Positions 48,856 through 56,869 of a stretch of DNA of 64,000 nucleotides are shown here, piece by piece. The stretch spans positions 7,440,001 to 7,504,000 of the forward strand of contig NZ_CP061281.1 of NCBI RefSeq assembly GCF_014621695.1. The letters are read 5' to 3'. Source of the DNA: Streptomyces xanthii. GTDB taxonomy: Bacteria; Actinomycetota; Actinomycetes; Streptomycetales; Streptomycetaceae. How positions within the stretch are numbered: position 1 is the first letter of the stretch; each line of letters opens with the position of its first letter. The translations under genes were made by a program, and so were the position numbers. The notes under the pieces are model-generated. The model searched no databases and was not told the origin of the DNA. It saw only the letters and a program-made list of their open reading frames with translations.

Positions 48856-49731
48856 ATGCGCACCCTCACGATCGCAGCAGTCCAGACCACACCCGTCCCG
48901 TACGACCTGGAGGCCACCTGGGAGCGATTCAGCGACCGCGTGCGGGCCGTGCGCGACACGTTCCCGCACGTCCAACTCGTGGTTGTGCCGGAACTGTTCC
49001 TCGCCGCAGAGGCGCCCCTGCTGCAGGCCCGCCCCGACTGGGCGCGGCGGAACGCCGTCACCGTCCCGGGCCCGCTCACCGACCGGATCTGCGCCCTGGC
49101 CCGCGAGACCGGCCTGTGGCTGGTCCCCGGCACCGTGTACGAGCAGAACCCGGGCGGCGACCCGTACAACACGGCCCTCGCGATCTCACCGGAGGGCGAG
49201 ATCGCCGCCCGCTACCGCAAGGTCTTCCCCTGGCAGCCCTATGAACAGACCACCCCGGGTGACGAGTTCGTCGTCTTCGACCTGCCCGGCATCGGCCGCG
49301 CCGGGCTCGCCATCTGCTACGACGGATCCTTCCCCGAGACCGCACGGCAACTGGCCTGGCTCGGCGCCGAGGTCATCATCCAGCCCACCCTGACCACCAC
49401 CCGCGACCGCGAGATGGAACTCGTCTGCGCCCGCGCCAACGCCTGGACCAACCAGGTCTACGTCGTGAACCTGAACGCCGCCGACCCCGCCGGCGTCGGC
49501 GCGAGCACGATCGTCGACCCCGAAGGCATCGTCCGCCAGCAGGCCGGCCCCGGCGAGGAGGTCCTCGTCGACGTCCTCGACCTGGATGCCGTGACCCGGG
49601 TCCGCGCCCACGGCTCGGCGGGCCTCAACCGCCCCTGGGCCCAACTCGCCCGCCACGGTGAGGACATCCACCTGCCGATGTACGGCTCCACCTTCCAGCC
49701 GGTCCCCGCGCCGCTCCCGCCGGGGCGGTAG
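48856..49731 (+). CDS. Carbon-nitrogen hydrolase (nitrilase superfamily amidase)
   Basis: A 291-residue cytoplasmic amidase with the full catalytic set: Glu46 in 'LVVVPELFLAAEAP', Lys122 in 'RYRKVFPWQPYE' with the second Glu at 130, and Cys154 in 'GLAICYDGSFPETARQLAWL'. Further family segments are 'CARANAWTNQVYVVNLNAAD' and 'STIVDPEGIVRQQAG'. It hydrolyses a linear amide or carbamoyl compound; nitriles are less likely. Probably one operon with the upstream permease. Substrate undetermined. Confidence 0.9.
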   Translation: MRTLTIAAVQTTPVPYDLEATWERFSDRVRAVRDTFPHVQLVVVPELFLAAEAPLLQARPDWARRNAVTVPGPLTDRICALARETGLWLVPGTVYEQNPGGDPYNTALAISPEGEIAARYRKVFPWQPYEQTTPGDEFVVFDLPGIGRAGLAICYDGSFPETARQLAWLGAEVIIQPTLTTTRDREMELVCARANAWTNQVYVVNLNAADPAGVGASTIVDPEGIVRQQAGPGEEVLVDVLDLDAVTRVRAHGSAGLNRPWAQLARHGEDIHLPMYGSTFQPVPAPLPPGR

Positions 49732-49798
49732 CCGTGGACGGGGGTGGTCGGCGCGCGACCCGGCGCCGACCACCTCCTGCCCGGTCTGCCCGCGCCCG

Positions 49799-50233
49799 TC
49801 AGCCGAACTTGGCCTGGAGGGCCGCCAGTCCGGTGCCGTACGTGCCGTCACCGAAGACGGCCTCCACCTGAGCGGCCGCCTCCTCGGTGGACTCGTAGCG
49901 CGCCGACCACACCACCTCGGAGCCCTCCGCGTGGGGCCGGACCGCGAGCGTGGCGACGTAGTCCGCGATCGGCAGCATCGGGTCGAGGACCGTGTACGTG
50001 TACGCCGCGTGGTCCTCGACGCCGAGGACCGGCGCGAGGAGTTTCTCCCGGGCCACGACCTTGCCCTCGACCGTGAAGACCCGGATGCCGTCGTCCTCGG
50101 CGTCGGTCGTGGACGGGGGCACGTACGGGTGCCAGTCGCCGAGCCCGTGGAAGTCGCCGATCGCCGACCAGACGTCGGCGGGCGCGGCCGGGAGCACGAC
50201 GGAACGCGTCAGGGTGTGCCGGGAAGAGGTCAC
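49799..50233 (-). CDS. SRPBCC family protein (polyketide cyclase/START-like)
   Basis: A 144-residue ligand-binding protein: 'LTRSVVLPAAPADVWSAIGD', 'FHGLGDWHPYVPPST', 'AAYTYTVLDPMLPIADYVAT', 'GSEVVWSARYES'. The helix-grip fold binds hydrophobic ligands; no catalytic residues are identifiable. GTG 50233 overlaps the stop of the upstream SDR (GTGA), so the two are translationally coupled and probably handle the same substrate. Confidence 0.88.
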   Translation of the reverse strand: MTSSRHTLTRSVVLPAAPADVWSAIGDFHGLGDWHPYVPPSTTDAEDDGIRVFTVEGKVVAREKLLAPVLGVEDHAAYTYTVLDPMLPIADYVATLAVRPHAEGSEVVWSARYESTEEAAAQVEAVFGDGTYGTGLAALQAKFG

Positions 50234-51006
50234 CAGGCACCGTCCCCGCGCAGCACCGCGTCGGCCCCGCCATCGATGAAGACGACCTGGCCCGTCACAT
50301 GGGTGTTGGCCGGAGAGGTCAGCCACTCCAGGAGCGGCGCGACCTGCTCGGGCGTGGCGTGTCCGTGCAGCGGCATCGGCACGCTCGCGTCGACGACCTT
50401 GCGCATCTCGGGGTCGTCCAGCATCGGCTGGGTCATGGGCGTCACGATGGTGCCGGGCGCGATGGCGTTGAGCGGGATGCCCGCGCCCGCCCACTCCTCG
50501 CCGACCGCCGTGCGGCGCAGCCAGCGGGCGACGGCCTGCTTGCTGGAACCGTAGATGACGTGGCCCTCGCCGCGGTCGGCGGCGGCCTGGGCGGCGGCGA
50601 CCGCGGCGTCCTCGTCACCGGAGAGCACCGCGTCGACGATCGCCTGGTCGGCGGGGTGCACGGAGGCGACCGAGGAGATCACGACCGCGCGCGGGTCGGT
50701 GCCGGCCGCGAGCAGCGGGCGCAGCCCGGTCAGCGTCGCGAACGCGCCGAAGCAGTTCACGCGCACGGTGAGCGGGGAGAACTGGGACAGGCCGGCGCAC
50801 GCGATCACGGCGTCGAGCCGACCGCCCGTCAACTCGGCAACCCGCTCGACCAGTTCGGCGCGACCCTCCGCTGTCGCGAGGTCGGCGCAGATGTCGGCGC
50901 CCTTGAGGTCGGCCCCGATGACCCGGTGCCCGGCGGCGCGCAGCCGCTCCACCGTGGCCTTGCCTATACCGGAGGCGGCTCCGGTCACCAGATGCGTACG
51001 AGACAT
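50230..51006 (-). CDS. SDR family oxidoreductase (3-alpha-hydroxysteroid-dehydrogenase-like)
   Basis: A 258-residue SDR with the N-terminal 'HLVTGAASGIGKATVERLRA', an acidic 'VIGADLKGADICADLATAEG', 'AVIACAGLSQFSPLTVRVNC', the catalytic Tyr/Lys in 'HVIYGSSKQAVARWLRR' and a C-terminal 'HVTGQVVFIDGGADAVL'. The short central region with V-R-V-N-C-F-G-A resembles bacterial 3-alpha-HSD proteins, but steroid use is only a suggestion. AAGGAG precedes the ATG. Coupled to an SRPBCC gene by a 4-bp overlap. Confidence 0.9.
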   Translation of the reverse strand: MSRTHLVTGAASGIGKATVERLRAAGHRVIGADLKGADICADLATAEGRAELVERVAELTGGRLDAVIACAGLSQFSPLTVRVNCFGAFATLTGLRPLLAAGTDPRAVVISSVASVHPADQAIVDAVLSGDEDAAVAAAQAAADRGEGHVIYGSSKQAVARWLRRTAVGEEWAGAGIPLNAIAPGTIVTPMTQPMLDDPEMRKVVDASVPMPLHGHATPEQVAPLLEWLTSPANTHVTGQVVFIDGGADAVLRGDGAW

Positions 51007-51091
51007 GTCGACGATCGCTCCTTCACGGCGTGGTGCGGCCGCCGGAGGCTTCTCGCCCATGACGACCCCTGCGTGTCAACATATGCCTGAG

Positions 51092-51106
51092 TGGCACAAC
51101 GTGCCA
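51092..51106. promoter_or_regulatory. TGGCAC-AAC-GTGCCA palindrome at the SDR/SRPBCC promoter
   Basis: A perfect 6-3-6 palindrome. On the minus strand it overlaps TTGGCA, which stands 18 bases before TATGTT, a usable -35/-10 pair reading into the SDR gene. An operator over the -35 box would block that promoter. No adjacent regulator gene of matching orientation is obvious. Inference. Confidence 0.45.
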
Positions 51107-51130
51107 AGACGCGGGGGTCGGGTCCTCGAC

Positions 51131-52099
51131 TCAGGCCACGGAGAACCGGAACGGCTCGCAGGGCTCGTAGCGGGCGGTGACGTCGCCGGCGAGACCCTCA
51201 GCGCTCAGGTCGAGGCGGGCGGCGCGGGTGAAGTCGACGGCGTCGAGACGGGTCCAGACGATGTCGGGACTGAAGGAGGACTCGAAGGCGTACACGCCGT
51301 GGGTGAGGTCGGCGAGGGTGCGCCAGATGGTCATGGAGATGTTGGGGCGGGCCGGGTCGGGCGTGCCGAAGGGCTGGGCGGCGTTGCGCATGACGCTGAG
51401 CAGGGCGGCGTAGGCGTGGGCCGGGGTCTCGGCGGCGGGGAGCCGCCGCAGGTAGTAGGCGGCGCGCACGAAGCGGTCGGCCGCCTCGGTCGTGCCGGGC
51501 AGGGGCCGGGCGCCGCCGAAGCCCTCGTACTGGTTGAGGTGTTCGAGCTGCTCGTCGAAGGGCGGGGAGTTGGTCATCACGGTGTACGTGCGGCCGTGGT
51601 GGATCCGCGGCTCACCGTCCAGGATCTCGATGATCGCCGAGTCGCCCGTCGCGTCGTCGAGAGCCAGGTGCACCGTGCTCCAGGTCCCGGACCGGGTGTC
51701 GCCCTGCGGCCGGACCTGGAACGGCTCGGCGGCCAGGGAGGACACCGCCTCGGAGACGGTGGCGAAGCGGTCCAGGAAGTACTGCGTCCACAGCGAGACA
51801 CTCAGCGCCGGGCGCGCGGGATCGCGGTCGCCGTAGTCGGACTCGGCCAGCCACAGCAGGTGTGCGGCGAGCCCGGCCTCGTTGACGCCGTCGGTGGTGG
51901 CCGCGTCGTACGCCGTCGCCACGACGCTGCCGTGGCGGGCGGTCCAGTGCAGCGGCCGCGGATCGTCCGGGCCCGTGCCGGTCCGCTCCGCGCCGCGCGG
52001 CAGCACCCACAGGTTGGTGTCCAGGCGCTGTTTCCAGTCCATGTTCCGGCCGACCACGACCGGCTGACCGTCCGCCTGCCACAGGACACGTGTACACAT
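51131..52099 (-). CDS. Linear amide C-N hydrolase, bile-salt-hydrolase/penicillin-V-acylase family
   Basis: A 322-residue Ntn hydrolase. The mature enzyme would begin at Cys2 after Met removal ('MCTRVLWQADGQPVVVGRNM'), with Arg18 and Asp21 in the canonical places, and the oxyanion Asn in 'YTVMTNSPPFDEQL'. No signal peptide, so it acts in the cytoplasm. Soil relatives often cleave N-acyl homoserine lactones, penicillin V or bile salts; the substrate here is open. It is 10 bp downstream of the AraC gene in the same direction, a likely two-gene transcript. Confidence 0.9.
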   Translation of the reverse strand: MCTRVLWQADGQPVVVGRNMDWKQRLDTNLWVLPRGAERTGTGPDDPRPLHWTARHGSVVATAYDAATTDGVNEAGLAAHLLWLAESDYGDRDPARPALSVSLWTQYFLDRFATVSEAVSSLAAEPFQVRPQGDTRSGTWSTVHLALDDATGDSAIIEILDGEPRIHHGRTYTVMTNSPPFDEQLEHLNQYEGFGGARPLPGTTEAADRFVRAAYYLRRLPAAETPAHAYAALLSVMRNAAQPFGTPDPARPNISMTIWRTLADLTHGVYAFESSFSPDIVWTRLDAVDFTRAARLDLSAEGLAGDVTARYEPCEPFRFSVA

Positions 52100-52108
52100 G
52101 CGGCCACG

Positions 52109-53005
52109 CTAGGCCGGGCCGGCACCACCCGCACGCGGAGCCGTGGCGCGCAGGGCTCGCGGGGTGAGACCGAGGTGCCGGCGCATGGTCCGGGTCAGAT
52201 GGCTCTGGTCGGCGAAGCCGCAGACCTCGGCGATGACGGCGATGGGGGTGTCCGTGTCGATCAGCGCGGCGCGGGCCCGGTCGAGCCGCTTGCGCATCAG
52301 GTACTGGTGCGGGGAGTGCCCGGTCGAGGCCCGGAAGACGCGGCCGAAGTGGGACGGGCTGACGCCCGCGAGGCGGGCGAGCGTGTCCAGCGTGATCGGC
52401 TCACCGAGATGGGTGTGGACGTAGTCCAGGACGTGTGCGAGGCGGCGCGGCGGCAGGGCGGCGGACGGCCCCGGGTCAGGACCGCCCCGGGCGGCGGACA
52501 CCTTGATGACGTGCGCGGCGACCGCCTGCACCAGCGACTGCGCGTAGAGGAGATCCGCCGGCCCCGGCTGCTCGTACTCCAGGACGAGCCGTTCCACCAT
52601 CATGGCCAGGAACGGGTCGCTCAGCCGGAAGCTGGGGGTGATCTCCAGGGAACCCGGCAACCCGGCCTCGGCGGCGAGCTTCTCCAGCCAGACCGGGTCG
52701 AGCGCGACGAGCATCAGCTCGACGTCCTCCTGCCAGCGCGGCCGGCACGCCCAGCCCGCCGGATTGATCAGCGACTGGCCCCGGTGGAAGCGCTCACGCC
52801 GCGCGAATCCGTCCGCCGACCAGGCGAGATTCGTCGACGTCCCGGAGTGCACCGCCAGAATGTGCGCACTGGGACCGACCGGAGGCTGGGCCACCGGATG
52901 CCGGCCCGCCCCGAGCTCCCTGTCGCGCTCGACCACCGCGTGCCCGAGCCCCTCGCCGCTGCCGGACAGACGCACCAGATGCGGTTTGATCAGTGACGTG
53001 CTCAC
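52109..53005 (-). CDS. AraC family regulator
   Basis: A 298-residue regulator: residues ~1-170 are an AraC-type sensor ('ERFHRGQSLINPAGWACRPR'), residues ~190-290 the double HTH ('ITLDTLARLAGVSPSHFGRV' and 'PIAVIAEVCGFADQSHLTRT', ending 'MRRHLGLTPRALRA'). It is divergent from an SDR gene (208 bp) and immediately upstream of the Ntn hydrolase. It could control both. The shared gap contains CCGGAT-N9-ATCCGG at 53102-53122. Confidence 0.9.
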   Translation of the reverse strand: MSTSLIKPHLVRLSGSGEGLGHAVVERDRELGAGRHPVAQPPVGPSAHILAVHSGTSTNLAWSADGFARRERFHRGQSLINPAGWACRPRWQEDVELMLVALDPVWLEKLAAEAGLPGSLEITPSFRLSDPFLAMMVERLVLEYEQPGPADLLYAQSLVQAVAAHVIKVSAARGGPDPGPSAALPPRRLAHVLDYVHTHLGEPITLDTLARLAGVSPSHFGRVFRASTGHSPHQYLMRKRLDRARAALIDTDTPIAVIAEVCGFADQSHLTRTMRRHLGLTPRALRATAPRAGGAGPA

Positions 53006-53101
53006 CCCACCATTCTGAGCCCGCGCGGACCGTGCCCGCAGCCGAGCCGCACGGACCGCCCGCCCGGGGCGCCGGTTCGTGAGCCGTTTGTTCCAGGACC
53101 G

Positions 53102-53122
53102 CCGGATCGTTCAAGAATCCGG
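53102..53122. promoter_or_regulatory. Inverted repeat CCGGAT-N9-ATCCGG between AraC and SDR genes
   Basis: A perfect 6-bp inverted repeat, 91 bp before the SDR start and 97 bp before the AraC start. It is a candidate binding site for divergent control; inferred from position and symmetry only. Confidence 0.35.
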
Positions 53123-53212
53123 GCCGTCCCACCGGCGATGTTGGTGTCACAGGAACCAGCCGGGCATCCAGACACCCATGCCCCCGGCATCGCTTCGGAA
53201 GGAACCACCGCG

Positions 53213-53971
53213 ATGACCTCGAACCACACGCTGTCCGGGAAGACCGTCCTCGTCGGCGCGGGCGCCAAGAACCTCGGCGGACTGCTCAGCACCACGGTCG
53301 CCGCCGAGGGGGCGAACGTCGTCGTCCACTACCACTCGGACGCCACCGAGCCCGACGCCAGGAACACCCTGCGAGCCGTGGAGGAAGCGGGCGGCAAGGG
53401 GCTCCTCGTCCAGGGCGACCTCACGAAGGTCGACGAGGTGGAGCGGCTCTTCACCGTCGCCAAGGACCACTTCGGCGGCATCGACGTGGCCGTCAACACC
53501 GCGGGCATGGTGCTGCGCAAGCCCATCGTCGACACCACGGAGGACGAGTACGACCGCATGTTCGCGGTCAACTCCAAGGCCGCCTACTTCTTCATCCGCG
53601 AGGCCGGCCGCCACCTCGACGACAACGGCAAGGTCATCACCATCGTGACCTCGCTGCTCGCGGCCTTCACCGACGGCTACTCCACGTACGCCGGCGCCAA
53701 GGCCCCCGTCGAACACTTCACCCGCGCCGCCGCCAAGGAGTTCGCCGAGCGCGGCATCTCCGTCAACAACGTCGCGCCCGGCCCCATGGACACCCCGTTC
53801 TTCTACGGCCAGGAGACCCCCGAGCGGGTCGCCTTCCACAAGTCGCAGGCGCTCGGCGGCGACCTCACGAAGATCGAGGACATCGTGCCGCTGGTGACCT
53901 TCCTGGCGACCGACGGCTGGTGGGTCACCGGCCAGACCATCTTCGCCAACGGCGGCTACACGACGCGCTGA
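53213..53971 (+). CDS. SDR family oxidoreductase
   Basis: A 252-residue SDR of the type with a modified cofactor loop ('TVLVGAGAKNLGGLLSTTVA'), 'IDVAVNTAGMVLRKPIVDTT' (N-x-A-G), and the catalytic Ser/Tyr/Lys in 'IVTSLLAAFTDGYSTYAGAK'. 'GISVNNVAPGPMDTPFFYGQ' and 'WVTGQTIFANGGY' close the fold. RBS AAGGAA. Divergent from an AraC regulator that is probably its activator. Substrate unknown. A bidirectional terminator follows. Confidence 0.9.
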   Translation: MTSNHTLSGKTVLVGAGAKNLGGLLSTTVAAEGANVVVHYHSDATEPDARNTLRAVEEAGGKGLLVQGDLTKVDEVERLFTVAKDHFGGIDVAVNTAGMVLRKPIVDTTEDEYDRMFAVNSKAAYFFIREAGRHLDDNGKVITIVTSLLAAFTDGYSTYAGAKAPVEHFTRAAAKEFAERGISVNNVAPGPMDTPFFYGQETPERVAFHKSQALGGDLTKIEDIVPLVTFLATDGWWVTGQTIFANGGYTTR

Positions 53972-54000
53972 CGCGGCCCGGAAGCGGGGATCGCCCCCCG

Positions 54001-54032
54001 CCGGAGCTCCGTGCCGTAGGCCGGGGCTCCGG
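54001..54032. terminator. Bidirectional hairpin terminator
   Basis: CCGGAGCTCCG and CGGGGCTCCGG form an 11-bp stem with one G-U pair and a 10-base loop, filling the short gap between the convergent SDR and lipoprotein genes. Confidence 0.6.
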
Positions 54033-54033
54033 G

Positions 54034-54621
54034 TCAGTCGGTGATGAACCAGTTGTCCTCGAGGTACTCGAGGGTGCTGCTGCCGAGCTGCTCCTCGGTG
54101 AAGGTGACGGAGGCCTTGACCGCGGAGGTCGGGATCTCGACGTTGTCCGCCGAGCGCACCATCACGCCCTGCGGGTCGACCGTCGCGGTCCGAAGGGCCT
54201 TCTTCTGCTCCGGCGAGAACATCTGGAACGTGATGCGGAACGTCGAGGTGCAGGGCCCGAACCCCTCGTCCTCCGCCTGCTTCGCGGCCGGCCCGGAGAT
54301 CTCGCAGACGGTGTCGATGTCCTCCCGGCCCACCGCGTGGAGGAACTCCTCGTACCGCTTGATCGCGGCCTCCTTCGTCCTGGGCGCGGCCCGGTCGCCG
54401 GTCGGTTCGGCCGACGGCTTCGCGGAGGACGGCTGCTCGGCCGGAGCGGACGGCGACGGCGTGGCAGCAGGCGCCTCGGTCCGCGCGGACGACGAGGCCC
54501 GCGAGGGCTTCGACGCGGCATCGTCCTTCGAGTCGCCCGGCCCGCACGCCACGGCGCCCAGGACCACGCAGGTCGTCACGGCCAGCTTCACCAGCGTCGG
54601 AGCCAGTGTTCGAGCGTTCAT
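54034..54621 (-). CDS. Putative lipoprotein of unknown function
   Basis: A 195-residue exported lipoprotein. The signal ends in the lipobox 'VVLGAVACGPGD', with Cys26 the lipidation site. A ~55-residue Ser/Ala/Pro-rich linker follows, then a ~110-residue domain ('TKEAAIKRYEEFLHAVGRED', 'CEISGPAAKQAEDEGFGPCT' with two Cys, 'FTEEQLGSSTLEYLEDNWFI') resembling NTF2-like or DUF4878-type surface modules. Membrane-anchored on the outer face of the cell membrane. Role unknown. Confidence 0.82.
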   Translation of the reverse strand: MNARTLAPTLVKLAVTTCVVLGAVACGPGDSKDDAASKPSRASSSARTEAPAATPSPSAPAEQPSSAKPSAEPTGDRAAPRTKEAAIKRYEEFLHAVGREDIDTVCEISGPAAKQAEDEGFGPCTSTFRITFQMFSPEQKKALRTATVDPQGVMVRSADNVEIPTSAVKASVTFTEEQLGSSTLEYLEDNWFITD

Positions 54622-54755
54622 CCCGTCCCCCAGGGTCGGTCGGCAACACAGGGGGTCACGCAGGAACGGACCCGACGGTTCCCGCGTCTGTTCCCCCGGT
54701 GGTGTGAACCGCGGGCGGGGCTCCGGCCTCGCACACGATCCGGAGGGGGACGGCC

Positions 54756-55721
54756 GTGCGGGGGAGCGCGAACGGCGAGGCGCGGGGCGAGGCGGTCCGG
54801 CGCCTGCGCGAGGCGGCGGAGGCCGGGGACGCCGTGGCGGCGTTCCGCTACGGCCTGCATCTCGGCACGCACGACGACCGGACGGGCGGCGAGCGGTGGC
54901 TGAGGCGTGCGGCCGAACTGGAACACCCCGACGCCGCCGTCACCCTCGGCGTGCTGCTCCACGAGTGGGGGCGGAGCGCCGAGGCCGAGCCGCTGCTGCG
55001 GGCGGCGGCCGGAGCGGGCCATGTGCGGGCGATGGAGATGGTCGGGTACCTGATGCGGGCGCGCGGGGAGGAGGCCGAGGGCCTTCTCTGGTACCGGCGT
55101 TCGGCCGACGAGGGCAACCCTCAGGCCATGGCCGTTCTCGGGGCCGCGTGCCAGGAGCGGGACGACGAGGAAGAGGCCGAGACATGGTTCCGCAGGGCCG
55201 CGGAGGCGGGACTCGCCGACGCCGCGTACGCCCTGGGGCAACTGCTGTACCGGCGGGGCGATTCGGCCGACGCCGAGACATGGGCCCGGCGGGCGGCGGC
55301 CGGGGGCTCCACCGCCGCGATGAACACCCTCGGGGCCCTCGCCATGGAGCAGGGGGACAGGGAGGCGGCCAAGTCCTGGTACCGCAGGTCGGCCTTCGCG
55401 GGCGACGACGAGGGCGGCCGGCACTTCACCGCGCTGCTCGACGGTTCCGAGTTGCTGGCCGAGCTCGAGAGCTGGCTGACCCGGCGCGCCCGGAAGGGGG
55501 ACGTCAACGCGTACTTGGCGCTGGGCCGTTCCGAGGAACTGCGGGGCGACCTGTACGCGGCGCAGGGCTGGTACGAGAAAGCCGCCGAGGCGGGGCACGT
55601 GGGGGCGATGAGGCGACTGGCGGAGCTCTCGGAGCGCCAGGGGTACGACCGGCAGGCGCGGGCGTGGCGCCGCAGAGCCGCCGACGCCGCACCGCCCGCG
55701 GAGGAAGAGCGAGAAGGGTAG
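54756..55721 (+). CDS. Sel1/TPR-like repeat protein
   Basis: A 321-residue protein made almost wholly of ~36-residue helical pair repeats with the Sel1 pattern A-x-x-G-x-x-x-A-x-x-x-L-G-x-L: 'AAEAGDAVAAFRYGLHLGTH', 'AELEHPDAAVTLGVLLHEWG', 'AAGAGHVRAMEMVGYLMRAR', 'ADEGNPQAMAVLGAACQERD', 'AAEAGLADAAYALGQLLYRR' and more, about eight repeats. No signal peptide or enzymatic domain, so a cytoplasmic protein-interaction scaffold. GTG start with GGAGGGGG. It converges with the AsnC regulator 24 bp downstream. Confidence 0.87.
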   Translation: MRGSANGEARGEAVRRLREAAEAGDAVAAFRYGLHLGTHDDRTGGERWLRRAAELEHPDAAVTLGVLLHEWGRSAEAEPLLRAAAGAGHVRAMEMVGYLMRARGEEAEGLLWYRRSADEGNPQAMAVLGAACQERDDEEEAETWFRRAAEAGLADAAYALGQLLYRRGDSADAETWARRAAAGGSTAAMNTLGALAMEQGDREAAKSWYRRSAFAGDDEGGRHFTALLDGSELLAELESWLTRRARKGDVNAYLALGRSEELRGDLYAAQGWYEKAAEAGHVGAMRRLAELSERQGYDRQARAWRRRAADAAPPAEEEREG

Positions 55722-55745
55722 AAGTGGGCGCCTTCCGACGGGAGT

Positions 55746-56762
55746 TCACCAGGGGCGGATCGGGCGGACTCCCGTGCGGCGGCCGTCGTCGGTCAGCAGA
55801 TGCCCCATGCGCTTCACGGTGTGCAGACCCACGATGCGGTCCGTGACCGTCAGCGAGGGGAGACGGGCGCACAGCGCGGTCTCGCGGCGCTGGATGTCGC
55901 CCAGGTCGTGCACCCAGAGCGTGGTGAAGATGTTCGAGGAGCCGGTGACGGCGGCGACCAGCCGGCACTCGGGCAGCGCCGCGAGCGTACGGTGCACGGC
56001 GGCGGTGTCCCGGGCGGGCGCGCGGCCCAGGAGCGAGACGGGCACAGGCCGTCCCGCGAGCGCGTCGGCGACGTCGCAGCGGAAGGTCAGCACGCCCGAG
56101 TCGGTCAGCCGCCGCAGCCGTCGCCGTACCGTCGCGGGGCTGCTGTCCGCGTGCTCGGCGAGCGCGGAGAGCCCCATCCGCCCGTCGCGCACGAGGGCGT
56201 GGAGCAGCGCACGGTCCACCGTGTCCAGCTCGGTGGTGGGGGCCGCTTCCGGGCCGCCCGGTCCGCCCGTGCCGAGGGCGGTGAGCTGGGCCGGGTCCAA
56301 GGAGCGAAGACGCCAGCGGCTGCCCTCGACGTAGAGGGACGTGGCGAAGAGGCAGTCGACGGAGAGGAGGTCGGGCAGCGGCTCGAGCTCCTCGGTGAGG
56401 AAACGGCCGAGGGCCGGCAGGTCGGGGGCGAGCACGTCGAGCAGCAGGTCGGCGCTGCCCGGTGCGGTCAGCTCGATCGTGGCCGCCTCCTCGAAGGCGC
56501 ACAGCCGCTCGGCCAGCCGCCGCCGGGTCCCGGGCCGGCAGCGCAGCAGCACGAACGCGGTGCAGCGGGTCCGTGAGAACTCGCGGCCGGGCGACGCCGA
56601 CACCCAGGCGAGCCCTTCGGCGGACAGCCGGTCCCAGCGCCGGGCCAGTGTGCCCGCGGTGACACCGAGGGGCGCGGCGAGCTCGGCCCAGGCGGCCCGC
56701 GGCCGCAGCTGCAGCGCGTTCACCAGAGCGAGATCGAGCTCGCTGATGACCGTTTCTCGCAT
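55746..56762 (-). CDS. Double-headed Lrp/AsnC family regulator
   Basis: A 338-residue protein with two AsnC units in tandem, each with its own HTH. The first HTH lies at ~8-55 ('ELDLALVNALQLRPRAAWAE', 'LGVTAGTLARRWDRLSAEGL') and the second at ~180-230 ('LDTVDRALLHALVRDGRMGL', 'HADSSPATVRRRLRRLTDSG'). Each is followed by a RAM-type domain. Ordinary Lrp proteins are ~150 residues with one unit. GAGGAGG precedes the ATG. It is divergent from an MFS-M20 peptidase operon, its probable target, with 107 bp between starts. Confidence 0.9.
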   Translation of the reverse strand: MRETVISELDLALVNALQLRPRAAWAELAAPLGVTAGTLARRWDRLSAEGLAWVSASPGREFSRTRCTAFVLLRCRPGTRRRLAERLCAFEEAATIELTAPGSADLLLDVLAPDLPALGRFLTEELEPLPDLLSVDCLFATSLYVEGSRWRLRSLDPAQLTALGTGGPGGPEAAPTTELDTVDRALLHALVRDGRMGLSALAEHADSSPATVRRRLRRLTDSGVLTFRCDVADALAGRPVPVSLLGRAPARDTAAVHRTLAALPECRLVAAVTGSSNIFTTLWVHDLGDIQRRETALCARLPSLTVTDRIVGLHTVKRMGHLLTDDGRRTGVRPIRPW

Positions 56763-56869
56763 CCGCCGTCCTCCTCGTGCACGATTCCATCGAGTTTCCG
56801 GGCCGCTGCGGCCGTGGCGAGCACAGTAGCCAGCACTTTCGGTTCCGGCCACCAGAAAGGGTGCGCACT

